Assembly (NCBI RefSeq): GCF_012844225.1
Contig: NZ_JABAGQ010000001.1
Location: 124,001 to 188,000 of the forward strand
Direction: 5' to 3'
DNA: 64,000 nt
Origin: Rhodococcus sp. 105337
GTDB lineage: Bacteria; Actinomycetota; Actinomycetes; Mycobacteriales; Mycobacteriaceae
This document shows, one piece after another, positions 55,196 to 63,790 of this stretch (positions within the stretch are counted from its first letter, which is position 1; the number at the start of each line of letters is the position of its first letter). The position numbers were made by a program, and so were the translations under genes. The notes below the pieces were generated by a model, which was given only the letters and a program-made list of their open reading frames with translations, had not been told where the DNA came from and searched no databases.

Positions 55196-55786
55196 TCAGT
55201 TCTCCTCGTCGAAGTCTGTCTGGTGCCGGATGTCGCTCCCGGCTTCTGGTGCCGTCTCGGTGAGAGCCGCCTGGTTCTCACGGCAGAACGAGTCGTAGAT
55301 GTCGAACAGAACTTGCCGCTGCCGCTCGGTCAGGAGCGGATCTCCCAGAAGCGCATCCCGAAAGGCACTCTGGGGCCGGTCTTCGAGAATTCCGGCCCGC
55401 ACGTAGAGCACCTCGGCCGACAACCGGAGCCCCTTCGCGATCTGCGCGAGCACTTCGGCCGAAGGCTTGCGCAAGCCACGCTCGATCTGACTCAGGTACG
55501 GGTTGCTGACGCCGGCCAGCTTCGACAGCTGCCGAAGCGAAACCTGCGCTCCTTCTCGCTGCGCCCGTATGAAGCTTCCGATGTCCTGCGCAGCAGAATT
55601 CACCACGCGTGCCGCAATATCCCCCGGCCCGGCGCTGCTTCCGTCCGCGACACCGTCGCCGGTGTCGGGGCGGTCGCTCGGGCTCCCGGTACTGCTCGGG
55701 TTTCCGGTACTGCTCGGGCTCACTGCACTGCTCGCACTCTTGCCGGTGCCCGGGCGGGGGTCGTCTCGACTGTCATCGGTGGACAC
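55196..55786 (-). CDS. XRE-family transcriptional regulator upstream of hbhA
   Basis: Protein of 196 residues. A Ser/Gly/Pro-rich N-terminal tail of about 50 residues contains SSTGNPSSTGSPS repeats; the helix-turn-helix follows (REGAQVSLRQLSKLAGVSNP, YLSQIERG), then a C-terminal helix region. The start is GTG at 55786 because TACCGT ends seven bases upstream (leaderless) and longer frames lack conserved residues. It is coupled to hbhA, as in mycobacteria, where the homologue has been linked to copper response. Confidence 0.87.
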   Translation of the reverse strand: MSTDDSRDDPRPGTGKSASSAVSPSSTGNPSSTGSPSDRPDTGDGVADGSSAGPGDIAARVVNSAAQDIGSFIRAQREGAQVSLRQLSKLAGVSNPYLSQIERGLRKPSAEVLAQIAKGLRLSAEVLYVRAGILEDRPQSAFRDALLGDPLLTERQRQVLFDIYDSFCRENQAALTETAPEAGSDIRHQTDFDEEN

Positions 55787-55793
55787 GACTCTC

Positions 55794-55838
55794 ACGGTAC
55801 GCACGGGTGCTAGCTGTAGCAAGCACTCCGCTAGCAAG
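55794..55838 (-). promoter_or_regulatory. Promoter of XRE-hbhA operon with duplicated TTGCTA element
   Basis: Minus strand TTGCTA (55817-55822), 17 bp, TACCGT (55794-55799), seven bases, GTG. A second CTTGCTA lies 15 bp further upstream (55832-55838). The 15-bp period suggests a direct-repeat operator for the XRE protein. Confidence 0.6.
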
Positions 55839-55847
55839 TGACCGGGA

Positions 55848-57101
55848 TCACGCGAACAGCAGCTCCGAGATCGTGTAGATGGCGAGACCCGCCAAGGAAC
55901 CGACCACGGTGCCGTTGATGCGGATGAACTGCAGGTCCCGGCCCACCGCGAGTTCGATCTTGCGACTCGCTTCTTCCGCGTCCCACCGCTCGACGGTCTC
56001 GCGGATCACCGAGGTGATCTCGTCGGCGTAGTTGGACGCGACGAAGCGCACCGCGTCGAGCAACCAGCCGTCGACCTTCGTGCGCAACTCGTGATCCTCC
56101 CGCAGCCGGACACCGAGAGCCATGACGTTCTCGGCAACCTTCGTGCGCAGCGTGCTGTTCGGATCGTCGACCGAATCGAGAATCATCCGCTTCGCGGTAC
56201 GCCACGTAGCCCCCGCCAGCTGGGTCACTTCGTCGCGGCCCATGATCTCGGCCTTGACCTTTTCGGCTTTGGCGATCGTCGCCGGGTCGCTCTGCAGATC
56301 ACGTGCGTAGTCGGCGAGGAACTTGTTGACCGCCAGGCGCACTTCGTGGTCCGGGTTGGATCGGACCTTCCATGTGAACTCCACGAGTTCACGGTGGATC
56401 CTCTCTCCGAGCAGCAGGTCGACGAACTTCGGCGACCACGACGGGGAATCCCGGCTGATGACCCGGTCGATTGTTTCCTGGCTGCCCATAGCCCACTGGT
56501 GTGCGCGTTCGGCCAGCATCTCCACCAGGGGCAGATGCCGATTTTCTTCGACGAGTTCGGAGAGCACGCGCCCGAGCGGCGGTCCCCATTCCGGTTCCGC
56601 GATCCGCTTGACGATCGTGTTGTCGATGATCTGCTGGATGTCGTCCTCGCGCAGCACACCGACCACTCCACGCAGGACCGTGGAGGTTTCCTTCGCGACG
56701 CGCTCCGCGTGCGCCGGTTCGGCCATCCATGTCCCGACACGCAGGGGAATCTGCGCCGATTCGACTTTCGCCGAGACCACCTCGGGCGCCAGGAAATTGG
56801 TGCCGACGAACGAACTCAGGCTCGCGCCGAGCTGATCCTTCTTCTTCTTGATGATCGCGGTGTGCGGGACGGGAATGCGCATCGGATGCCGGAACAGCGC
56901 GGTGACGGCGAACCAGTCGGCGAGCGCGCCGACCATCCCGGCCTCCGACGCGGCGCGCACATACCCCACCCACGGACCCGCCCCGCGGGTCTCCTGCCAT
57001 CGACAGAACAGGTAGATGACGGCAGCCACGACCAGGAACCCGGTTGCGACCGTCTTCATCCGGCGGAGGTCGCGGCGTTTGACGTCATCATCGATATTCA
57101 T
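55848..57101 (-). CDS. DUF445 membrane protein
   Basis: Protein of 417 residues with a membrane helix near residues 17-35, a second in GMVGALADWFAVTALF, a long charged helical middle and a last helix at the C-terminus (VVGSLAGLAIYTISELLF). This is the YjiN/DUF445 plan. ATG 57101 has GAGGGG nine bases upstream, better than GTG 57110. Function unknown. It is divergent from a TetR gene across 114 bp. Confidence 0.85.
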   Translation of the reverse strand: MNIDDDVKRRDLRRMKTVATGFLVVAAVIYLFCRWQETRGAGPWVGYVRAASEAGMVGALADWFAVTALFRHPMRIPVPHTAIIKKKKDQLGASLSSFVGTNFLAPEVVSAKVESAQIPLRVGTWMAEPAHAERVAKETSTVLRGVVGVLREDDIQQIIDNTIVKRIAEPEWGPPLGRVLSELVEENRHLPLVEMLAERAHQWAMGSQETIDRVISRDSPSWSPKFVDLLLGERIHRELVEFTWKVRSNPDHEVRLAVNKFLADYARDLQSDPATIAKAEKVKAEIMGRDEVTQLAGATWRTAKRMILDSVDDPNSTLRTKVAENVMALGVRLREDHELRTKVDGWLLDAVRFVASNYADEITSVIRETVERWDAEEASRKIELAVGRDLQFIRINGTVVGSLAGLAIYTISELLFA

Positions 57102-57215
57102 GAACTGCACCCCTCGATTGTGCCCAAGTTCTGCCCTGCGGGCGCGAATGCGCGACGCATGACCGGTGCGGGCGAGGCGCTCACCGTAGACTGAGCCGAC
57201 GATCGAACCGAACGG

Positions 57216-57956
57216 ATGTGCCGCACAGTGTCAAGCAACCTGCCCCAGACGCCTTCGTCCTCCCGCACCACCGAGGACCTACCGACGAAGCAGGACGGCC
57301 GTAAACGCCGGTGGCACGAACACAAGATCGCCCGGCGCGAGGAGCTCGTGGACGGCACCATCAACGCCATCCGGGCGCGCGGGCACGACATCGGCATGGA
57401 CGAGATCGCGACCGAGATCGGTGTCTCCAAAACCGTTCTGTACCGGTACTTCACCGACAAGAACGACCTGACGAGCGCGACGATGATGCGGTACGTCGAG
57501 ACGATTCTCGCCCCGCGCATCTATGCCGCTGTCGCCGAGGATCTCGACGAATACGCACTGACCCGAGTGGCGATCTCGGCGTACGTCGAAACGGTCGGCA
57601 CCGATCCCGAGGTCTACCTGTACGTCATGTCGAACAGTTCGTCTGCGAGCCGTGACGTGGTCGCCGACTCCGAACGGATGATCGCCGAACTGGTGGCGAC
57701 CGTCCTCGGTGAGCGGCTTCGTCTGCTCGAAATGGACTCGGGCGGGTCGGTGCCCTGGGCGTACGGCATCGTCGGTTCGATCCAGCTCGCCACGCACTGG
57801 TGGATTTCGAACAAATCGATGACAGCCGAGGACCTGATCGACTACCTCACGATGATGGTGTGGGGCGGCATCACGGGAATTGCCGCAGTGGCGGGTTCGC
57901 CGAAGCGGTTCAAATCCCAGCCCCATCCGCTGCTGCCCGAGGATCCGGCGCGCTGA
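57216..57956 (+). CDS. TetR-family transcriptional regulator
   Basis: Protein of 246 residues. The helix-turn-helix (MDEIATEIGVSKTVLYRYFT, then DKNDLT) is at about residues 60-86, followed by a helical ligand domain (WAYGIVGSIQLATHWW). The start is ATG 57216 or GTG 57228. It is divergent from the DUF445 gene, as in mycobacteria, which it may repress. Ligand unknown; the related mycobacterial group responds to lipids. Confidence 0.87.
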   Translation: MCRTVSSNLPQTPSSSRTTEDLPTKQDGRKRRWHEHKIARREELVDGTINAIRARGHDIGMDEIATEIGVSKTVLYRYFTDKNDLTSATMMRYVETILAPRIYAAVAEDLDEYALTRVAISAYVETVGTDPEVYLYVMSNSSSASRDVVADSERMIAELVATVLGERLRLLEMDSGGSVPWAYGIVGSIQLATHWWISNKSMTAEDLIDYLTMMVWGGITGIAAVAGSPKRFKSQPHPLLPEDPAR

Positions 57957-58000
57957 ACGGACATCCCCCGAACCGCTTTACTGTTACCAAGAGTTGCACG

Positions 58001-58006
58001 TATAGT
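58001..58006 (+). promoter_or_regulatory. -10 hexamer of leaderless DUF4873 gene
   Basis: TATAGT ends seven bases before the ATG at 58014, with TTACTG 17 bases further upstream as -35. No Shine-Dalgarno sequence. Confidence 0.65.
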
Positions 58007-58013
58007 CCGGGGC

Positions 58014-58340
58014 ATGTCAGAGCCTGATACCGACCACGACGACGCCGCCGGCTACCGAGGGCCCGCCGACGTCGTGGTGGCCGACGAGCGTGCGACGATC
58101 GACGTGCAACTGTCGGGCCGCTTCGATCCCCTGCTCGGCCGCCATGTGTGGCGCGGCAGGCTACGACGCCTCGCGGAGTCGCTCCCGCCCGGAACCGAAC
58201 TCCGTCCCGGAACCGAGGTGACCATCACGGTGCCCGGATCCGACGGGCCGGCAGTCGCCCGCATCACCGAAACGGACCTGTGGGGCAGTCACATGGTCGA
58301 CGGCATCTCCAGGCCGCCCTACGGAGACCATCCCGCCTGA
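58014..58340 (+). CDS. DUF4873 domain protein
   Basis: Protein of 108 residues, nearly all the DUF4873 domain (ADERATIDVQLSGRFDPLLG, RHVWRGRL, ETDLWGSHMVDGISRPPY). In other actinobacteria this domain is often fused to, or next to, flavin monooxygenases; here it stands alone before ppk2. Role unknown. Confidence 0.8.
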   Translation: MSEPDTDHDDAAGYRGPADVVVADERATIDVQLSGRFDPLLGRHVWRGRLRRLAESLPPGTELRPGTEVTITVPGSDGPAVARITETDLWGSHMVDGISRPPYGDHPA

Positions 58341-58367
58341 TGCCCCGCCGTATGGCAGGCTCGTCGC

Positions 58368-59228
58368 ATGGGAACGAAAAACGAAGCGCCCTGGCACACT
58401 CCGGTGGTCAAGGCGTTGCGAGCAGGTCCCGGAACCCGCGTCGCCGAACTCGACACGAACAGCACACCGGGATTCGACGGTGACAAGGCCCTCGGGGAAC
58501 GCCTCCTCGAGGAACGCGGCGCGGTCCTGTCCGACCTGCAAGGAAAGCTGTTCGCCAACGGACGCAGCGGAGACCCCCGGTCGGTGCTGCTGATCCTGCA
58601 GGGGATGGACACCGCAGGCAAAGGCGGCATGGTGCGCCACGTCATCGGCCACGTCGATCCCCAGGGAGTCGACCACACCGCGTTCGGAGTCCCCACCCCC
58701 GAAGAGAAGCGCCACCATTTCCTGTGGCGCATCAACAAAGCCCTTCCCCGAGGTGGCCAGCTCGGCGTGTTCGACCGGTCGCATTACGAAGACGTACTCG
58801 TCGCACGGGTGCGATCCCTCGTTCCCGAGAATGTCTGGCGCAGGCGGTACGACGAGATCAACCAGTTCGAGCGGGAGATCACCGACACCGGAACCACCAT
58901 CGTGAAGGTGGCCTTGTTCGTCTCGCTCGACGAGCAGAAGAAGCGGCTCACGGAACGGCTCGAGCGACCCGACAAGTACTGGAAATACGACCCGTCGGAC
59001 GTGACCGAACGAGCCGTCTGGCCGCAGTACCAAGAGGCCTACCAGGACATGCTCGACAAGACGAACACCGACCTCGCGCCGTGGTACGTCATTCCGTGCG
59101 ACCGCAAGTGGTACAGCCGTATTGCCGTCACAGAGTTGCTGATCGACGCGTTCGAGCGGCTCGACCTGGACTGGCCCGAACCGACATTCGATATCGAGGT
59201 CGAGAAACGGCGACTCGCGGAGGCCTGA
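58368..59228 (+). CDS. ppk2: Polyphosphate kinase 2
   Basis: P-loop kinase of 286 residues. Walker A ILQGMDTAGKGG (about 76-87), Walker B/lid FDRSHYEDVLVARV, RRRYDEINQFERE and KYWKYDPSD. PPK2 transfers phosphate from polyphosphate to nucleotides or the reverse. The length and single domain suggest class I or III; I cannot decide between them. Start ATG 58368, with CAGGCT six bases upstream, probably leaderless. It complements the Ppx gene at 26 kb. Confidence 0.92.
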   Translation: MGTKNEAPWHTPVVKALRAGPGTRVAELDTNSTPGFDGDKALGERLLEERGAVLSDLQGKLFANGRSGDPRSVLLILQGMDTAGKGGMVRHVIGHVDPQGVDHTAFGVPTPEEKRHHFLWRINKALPRGGQLGVFDRSHYEDVLVARVRSLVPENVWRRRYDEINQFEREITDTGTTIVKVALFVSLDEQKKRLTERLERPDKYWKYDPSDVTERAVWPQYQEAYQDMLDKTNTDLAPWYVIPCDRKWYSRIAVTELLIDAFERLDLDWPEPTFDIEVEKRRLAEA

Positions 59229-59255
59229 CCGGCCACCGCGAGTTGTGATTGCACG

Positions 59256-59477
59256 TCAGAAGAGGTGAGGCGTGTCGAGGTGTTTCCTGCGGTCTCGCCG
59301 GACGGTTCCGGCCATCATTCCGACTGCCAGCGCCAAGGCCACGAACACCGCGACGGTGCTGGCCAGAGCCCCTGCCTCGTGGCCGCTGCCCGCGGCGAAC
59401 AGCGCCAGGGCGATCATCAGTACTGCGATCAGCACCAATCCGTATCCGACCCACGCGACAAAAAGGTTGAGCTTCAT
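59256..59477 (-). CDS. Small two-helix membrane protein
   Basis: Protein of 73 residues with helices at about 5-28 and 35-56, then a basic end (RRDRRKHLDTPHLF). ATG 59477 has a strong GGGAGGGAG site. No family recognised. It is convergent with ppk2 and divergent from the DUF6328-like gene. Confidence 0.7.
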   Translation of the reverse strand: MKLNLFVAWVGYGLVLIAVLMIALALFAAGSGHEAGALASTVAVFVALALAVGMMAGTVRRDRRKHLDTPHLF

Positions 59478-59557
59478 GGCCGAACTCCCTCCCAGCGGGT
59501 GGTGTCATCCGTCCCCGCCGACGCTACCCGCGCGTGAGCGAGGTCACAAGGTGGCAC

Positions 59558-59571
59558 CATACGATCGTATG
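59558..59571. promoter_or_regulatory. Perfect 14-bp palindrome in a divergent promoter region
   Basis: CATACGATCGTATG is fully self-complementary and lies between two divergent membrane protein genes. It contains TACGAT on both strands, which could be a -10 in each direction, or the element may be a regulator site. Confidence 0.5.
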
Positions 59572-59606
59572 TACGCTCCGCGCTCTGCGCTCCCCCCGGT
59601 CGCCCC

Positions 59607-60152
59607 GTGACCACCCCGGACGACACGGGTGACCCCGGTTCCAGGTTCGGTCGCGAGGCGGTAGGCCCGGACGGGCGCAACGAGACGCCCATCGAACGCC
59701 TCGACCGGAACTGGTCGAACCTCCTCCAGGAACTGCGGGTCGTGCAGACCGGCGTCCAGGTGCTCACCGGCCTGCTGCTCACCCTGCCGTTCCAGGCCCG
59801 ATTCGACGACCTGTCCACATATCAGTACGGCGTCTACCTCGTGACGTTGCTCGCCTCCGTCTTCGCTACGGTGTTCCTCGTCGCGCCCGTCGTGATGCAT
59901 CGCATTCTGTTTCGCCGCGGACAACTTCCGCGACTCGTTGCCACCGCGCACGTGTTCACGCTCGCCGGCATCGTCTTTCTCGGTGTTGCCCTCACCGGCG
60001 CAGTCGTCCTCGTGGTCGGAATCCTTCTCGGTGACATCGTCGCCCTCATCATCGGAGGAGTGACCACCCTGCTGTTCGTATGGGCGTGGTTGCTGTACCC
60101 GTGGCGGTTCCGCGTCCGTCCCCGGGCACACAGCCCGATCGACGGGTCCTGA
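59607..60152 (+). CDS. DUF6328-like membrane protein
   Basis: Protein of 181 residues. After a hydrophilic N-terminus with RNETPIERLDRNWSNLLQEL, four membrane helices run from about residue 50 to 170 (GVQVLTGLLLTLPFQ; YQYGVYLVTLLASVF). The E-L-R-V-x-Q-T-G-x-Q segment is characteristic of this family. The start is GTG at 59607 with no clear ribosome site. Function unknown. Confidence 0.78.
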   Translation: MTTPDDTGDPGSRFGREAVGPDGRNETPIERLDRNWSNLLQELRVVQTGVQVLTGLLLTLPFQARFDDLSTYQYGVYLVTLLASVFATVFLVAPVVMHRILFRRGQLPRLVATAHVFTLAGIVFLGVALTGAVVLVVGILLGDIVALIIGGVTTLLFVWAWLLYPWRFRVRPRAHSPIDGS

Positions 60153-60190
60153 GCCTCCCGTCGTCGGCGCGCCGGTTCCCGGTGAATGCG

Positions 60191-60745
60191 TCAGTGCGCG
60201 TCGCGCAGCACGTCGTAGCGGAGCACCGCGAACTCTCCGTTGCGATCGAGTTCTCTCAGCCGCATCTCGACATGCCGGGGCAGCAAGGGTTTACCCGCAC
60301 CGATGGTCACCGGAGCAATGGAGACGATCACTTCGTCCAGCAGACCGTGCTCGGCGAACTGGCCCGCCAGATCTCCGCCACCGACCATCCACAGGTCCCG
60401 TCCACCGGCCGCGTCGGCCATCTCGGCGTAGACCTCGCGTACGTCGCTTTGCGTGAAGCGGATGTCCCCCGGCCCGTTCGGTCCGCTCGCGACCGGAAGG
60501 TCGCTTCGGTGCGTGAAAACCCAGCACGGAATGTCGTACTGCCATTTATCGATTCCCTCATGGTCGAGCACCCAGCGATAGGTCGTGGATCCCGTCACCA
60601 TCGCTCCGATCCCCGCGATGAACTCCTGATACCCGGCAGGGCCTCCCTCGTCGATCTCTCGCGAAAGCAGCCAGTCGAGCGAATCATCGGCTGTCGCAAG
60701 GAAACCGTCGAGAGTACTTGCGGTGAAATAGCTCATGCGGGTCAT
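60191..60745 (-). CDS. Dihydrofolate-reductase-like (RibD C-terminal) protein
   Basis: Protein of 184 residues: MSYFTASTLDGFLATADDSL, MVTGSTTYRWVL and LWMVGGGDLAGQF are the cofactor and substrate segments of the YyaP/RibD_C group, which is not a true folate enzyme. ATG 60745 has AAAGGA and overlaps the regulator stop (ATGA). It is coupled to the AraC/DinB gene. Confidence 0.85.
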   Translation of the reverse strand: MTRMSYFTASTLDGFLATADDSLDWLLSREIDEGGPAGYQEFIAGIGAMVTGSTTYRWVLDHEGIDKWQYDIPCWVFTHRSDLPVASGPNGPGDIRFTQSDVREVYAEMADAAGGRDLWMVGGGDLAGQFAEHGLLDEVIVSIAPVTIGAGKPLLPRHVEMRLRELDRNGEFAVLRYDVLRDAH

Positions 60746-61722
60746 GGCGTGGTCCTTTCCGGTCCGGGTGCGAATGCGGCAGAAGTGAAGTGCCAGTCGA
60801 GGGGATCGCCGTGGTCGACGCTGCGGCCGGCGGCTCGAAGCATGTGACGGACGAGTTGCCTCCGATGCGCCGAGAACGTGAGCACGTGTGCGACGACTCC
60901 ACCGAGGACGAAGCTCTGCGGCGGCTCACAGAGTGCGTCGATCAGCCGGTCGCCCCATGCTCCGCGGCGGTCGATGTCCCGCACGGCGTCGGCCCATCTC
61001 GTCGCGACCTCGTCGAACCGGCGGAGGAGGGATTCCGGGTCGTGCCCACCACGGTCGGGTTGGTCGTCTCCCGCCATCGATGCGAGCCAGATCTCCTTGG
61101 TCCACACGAGATTCCCGAGCACGCGGCCGATCGACTCCTCCGGCCCGTCCCATTCGAGCACCACGAGTCCGGGAAAACGACAGCGCTCGTATTCCGTCTC
61201 GTCCAGTTCGCGGGCGAATTCGAGCAGCGCGCGCGTGTCGTCGAGGTCGTGATGCACGAGGTGCGCCACGACCTCCGAGCCGGAATGCCTCTCGGCGGAG
61301 ACGGTCCCGTCCTCGAGCCACAGGTTCATGGGCGGGTGGAAATGCACTCCGTTCGGTGCCGTGAGCCAATGAGCACGACCGTCCTGCGACGACGTCCTCG
61401 TCGTCGCACTGGGCGGATATCCGTACGCGCGTGCATACGCGCGCCCGAACCCTTCGACGCTGCTGTAACCGGCCCCGAACGCGGCATCGGTGACACCGGC
61501 GCCGTTGGCCAGTTGCCAGGCCGCGCGTTCGAGCATCACTCTCCGCCGCAGGGCCACCGGGGACTCCCCGGTACCGACACCGAACTGGCGTGTGAAGTGC
61601 CAGGGGGACGCGTACGCCCCCTGCGCCATCTGTTCGAGGTTGACGTTGTTCTCGTCGAGCACCGCGTCGAGGAGTTCACGTAAGCGGTCGCGCCGGGGCT
61701 CGGACAGCCGGGTTTCGGACAT
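60742..61722 (-). CDS. AraC-type regulator fused to a DinB-like domain
   Basis: Protein of 326 residues. Two AraC helix-turn-helix motifs fill residues 10-105 (ENNVNLEQMAQGAYASPWHF and GVTDAAFGAGYSSVEGFGRA), followed by a DinB/YfiT-like helical bundle (about 150-315) with His residues that could bind metal (VHHDLDDTRALLEF; GGVVAHVLTFSAHRRQL). ATG 61722; CAGACT six bases upstream suggests a leaderless start. It probably controls its own coupled reductase gene. Confidence 0.82.
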   Translation of the reverse strand: MSETRLSEPRRDRLRELLDAVLDENNVNLEQMAQGAYASPWHFTRQFGVGTGESPVALRRRVMLERAAWQLANGAGVTDAAFGAGYSSVEGFGRAYARAYGYPPSATTRTSSQDGRAHWLTAPNGVHFHPPMNLWLEDGTVSAERHSGSEVVAHLVHHDLDDTRALLEFARELDETEYERCRFPGLVVLEWDGPEESIGRVLGNLVWTKEIWLASMAGDDQPDRGGHDPESLLRRFDEVATRWADAVRDIDRRGAWGDRLIDALCEPPQSFVLGGVVAHVLTFSAHRRQLVRHMLRAAGRSVDHGDPLDWHFTSAAFAPGPERTTP

Positions 61723-61785
61723 AGGACAAGTCTGACGACCTTCGTGCGGTCGCGCTTGACCGTTCTTGCCGAATCCGGCCGACAG

Positions 61786-62643
61786 TCACCCGGGCAGCGT
61801 CTCACCGCCGATAGGAGCCAGCACTTCCCCGCTGTAATAGGAGGACATCGTCGCCGAGGCGAAGAAGACGTACGACGGCGCGATCTCGTCGGGTTGCGCG
61901 GCCCTGCCGTACGGTGCCTGCTGACCGAACTCGGACACCTTCTCCGCGTCCATCGTCGCGGGAATCAGCGGGGTCCACACCGGTCCCGGCGCGACACAGT
62001 TGACCCTGATCCCCCGGTCGCTCAGTGCCTGCGCGAGCGAATAGGTCAACGCGATCACGGCGCCCTTGGTCGCCGAGTAGTCGATCAGTGTCTTGTTCCC
62101 GCGCAACCCGTTGATCGAGGCGGTGTTGATGACGGCGCCGCCCCGGGGAAGGTGCGGCAGCGCCGCCTTGGTGACATGGAAGAAGCTGTCGATATTGACG
62201 GCGAAGGTCCTTCGCCACTGTTCGTCGTCGAGTTCCGCGAAGTCGTCGACCGGCTGCTGGGTACCGACATTGTTGACGACGATCTCCAGACCGCCCATGG
62301 CGGCCGCGGCCTCGGCGACAACCGTGCGGCAGTGAGCCGGGTCCGCGAGATCTCCCGGGTACAGGTGACATGCGCGTCCTTCCGCCTCCACGAGAGCAGC
62401 GGTGTGCTCGGCATCCTCCTGTTCCTCCAGGTAGGCGATCGCCACGTCGGCACCTTCCTTCGCGAAGGCCACCGCGACCGCCCGGCCGATCCCGGAATCA
62501 CCACCGGTGATCAACGCTCGCCGGCCGGCGAGCAGGTCCCTGCCGCGATAGTCGCGCATCTCGTCGCGGGGGCGTTCCGCCATGTCGGTCGTATCGCCCG
62601 GATAGTCGATGGTCTGCGGTTTCCGTTCCTTGTCGTCTGCCAT
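61786..62643 (-). CDS. Short-chain dehydrogenase, general-stress (YhxC/YghA) type
   Basis: SDR of 285 residues with the N-terminal extension typical of this subgroup (KPQTIDYPGDTTDMAERPRD). It has ALITGGDSGIGRAVAVAFA, NNVGTQQP, TASINGLRG and YSATKGA. Such enzymes are often under general-stress control. ATG 62643 lies nine bases after a GGGTAA -10-like element. It is divergent from the iron-containing redox gene with a symmetric promoter. Confidence 0.9.
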   Translation of the reverse strand: MADDKERKPQTIDYPGDTTDMAERPRDEMRDYRGRDLLAGRRALITGGDSGIGRAVAVAFAKEGADVAIAYLEEQEDAEHTAALVEAEGRACHLYPGDLADPAHCRTVVAEAAAAMGGLEIVVNNVGTQQPVDDFAELDDEQWRRTFAVNIDSFFHVTKAALPHLPRGGAVINTASINGLRGNKTLIDYSATKGAVIALTYSLAQALSDRGIRVNCVAPGPVWTPLIPATMDAEKVSEFGQQAPYGRAAQPDEIAPSYVFFASATMSSYYSGEVLAPIGGETLPG

Positions 62644-62718
62644 AGCGAGCGGTTACCCCCTGCGCCGGTGGGCACACGTACCCGTTTCCGCCGAGCCCGT
62701 CAGGGGTAACCGGCACGT
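62644..62718. promoter_or_regulatory. Symmetric divergent SigF/SigB-like promoter region
   Basis: Plus strand: GTTT (62684-62687), 16 bp, GGGTAA (62704-62709), nine bases, ATG. Minus strand: GTGT (62674-62677), 15 bp, GGGTAA (62653-62658), nine bases, ATG. The -10 elements lie in an inverted repeat, cggttaccccctg (62650-62662) and caggggtaaccg (62701-62712), identical but for one extra C. Confidence 0.7.
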
Positions 62719-63759
62719 ATGTCTGATGTGATCCGGCCGTGTGACCTGTCCGCCGCTTCTCTGCCGACCCCGCGGGGGCCGATCTCCGCCGCCGTCGTCG
62801 AACGGCTGGCCCATCCCGCCGATGCCGCGGCCTGGCAGATCGCAGTCGGTGAGCCCGACCCGTACGGCGACGACGTGCAACTGGCCCTGACCGTGCTCTA
62901 CGAGTTGCACTACCGCGGTTTCGACGGTGTCGACGCGTCGTGGGAGTGGGCGCCGGGACCCCTGGGACTGCGCGCCGACCTCGAGCGTCTGTTCCTCGCA
63001 CAGTTGCGCGCCGACGTTCCGGTCGGCGACGACACGGACGCGACGTTCGACGCGCTCTACCGCGAGCCGAAGGACGCCTGGGGAGTGTCGCACGAACTGG
63101 CGGAACGCGGTACCTGGGACCAGATCCGCGAGTTCTTCGTACACCGCTCGATCTACCACCTGAAGGAAGCGGATCCGCACGCGTTCGCCATTCCTCGCCT
63201 GCGGGGACGTGCGAAAGCGGCACTCGTCGCGGTCGAGTTCGACGAATACGGCGGTGGTCGCGCCGACAGGATGCACTCCCGCCTGTACGCCGATCTGCTG
63301 AAAGCGGCCGACCTCGACGAGAGCTACCTCGGCTATCTCGACGCCGTGCCGGCCGTCACCCTCGCGACCGTCAATTTCATGTCGCTCTGCGGGCTGCACC
63401 GGGCGCACATGCCGATGCTCGTGGGGATGTTCACCGCTGCGGAGATCACCACGGCTCCGAGTGCCCGGCGGATGGCGTCGGCCCTGGAACGTCTCGGCGC
63501 AGACCCCGCGTGCGTCACGTTCTACACCGAGCACATCGAAGCGGATGCCGTGCACGAACTGGTGCTTCGGCACGACGTGGTGGGTGACATGATCGCGGCC
63601 GACCCCCGCTGCGCGAGCGACATCGTGTTCGGCGCGGAGGCGGCGGAGTTCCTCGAAGGCCGCCTCGCACACCACCTGCTGGACAACTGGTCGAAGGGTT
63701 CGACGACGCTTCGTGCGTCCCTCGACGAAATCGCTCCGGTGGACCAGCCCGTGAGCTGA
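62719..63759 (+). CDS. Iron-containing redox enzyme family protein (heme-oxygenase-like diiron fold)
   Basis: Protein of 346 residues. Helices carry the ligand pattern of heme-oxygenase-like diiron proteins: FFVHRSIYHLKEADPH, VAVEFDEYGGGRADRMH and FYTEHIEADAVHE (E, EXXXH/D, H). Family members oxidise or fragment small metabolites; this one's substrate is unknown. ATG 62719 follows a SigF/SigB-like promoter. A terminator hairpin overlaps its stop. Confidence 0.85.
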   Translation: MSDVIRPCDLSAASLPTPRGPISAAVVERLAHPADAAAWQIAVGEPDPYGDDVQLALTVLYELHYRGFDGVDASWEWAPGPLGLRADLERLFLAQLRADVPVGDDTDATFDALYREPKDAWGVSHELAERGTWDQIREFFVHRSIYHLKEADPHAFAIPRLRGRAKAALVAVEFDEYGGGRADRMHSRLYADLLKAADLDESYLGYLDAVPAVTLATVNFMSLCGLHRAHMPMLVGMFTAAEITTAPSARRMASALERLGADPACVTFYTEHIEADAVHELVLRHDVVGDMIAADPRCASDIVFGAEAAEFLEGRLAHHLLDNWSKGSTTLRASLDEIAPVDQPVS

Positions 63760-63770
63760 TCCACCGGAGC
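63733..63770. terminator. Hairpin between convergent genes at the right end
   Basis: Perfect 11-bp stem gctccggtgga / tccaccggagc with a 16-base loop; the stop codon of the plus-strand gene (63757-63759) is in the loop. It lies 20 bp before the stop of the minus-strand gene. Confidence 0.6.
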
Positions 63771-63790
63771 GGTCCGACGGGTACGCCGCG

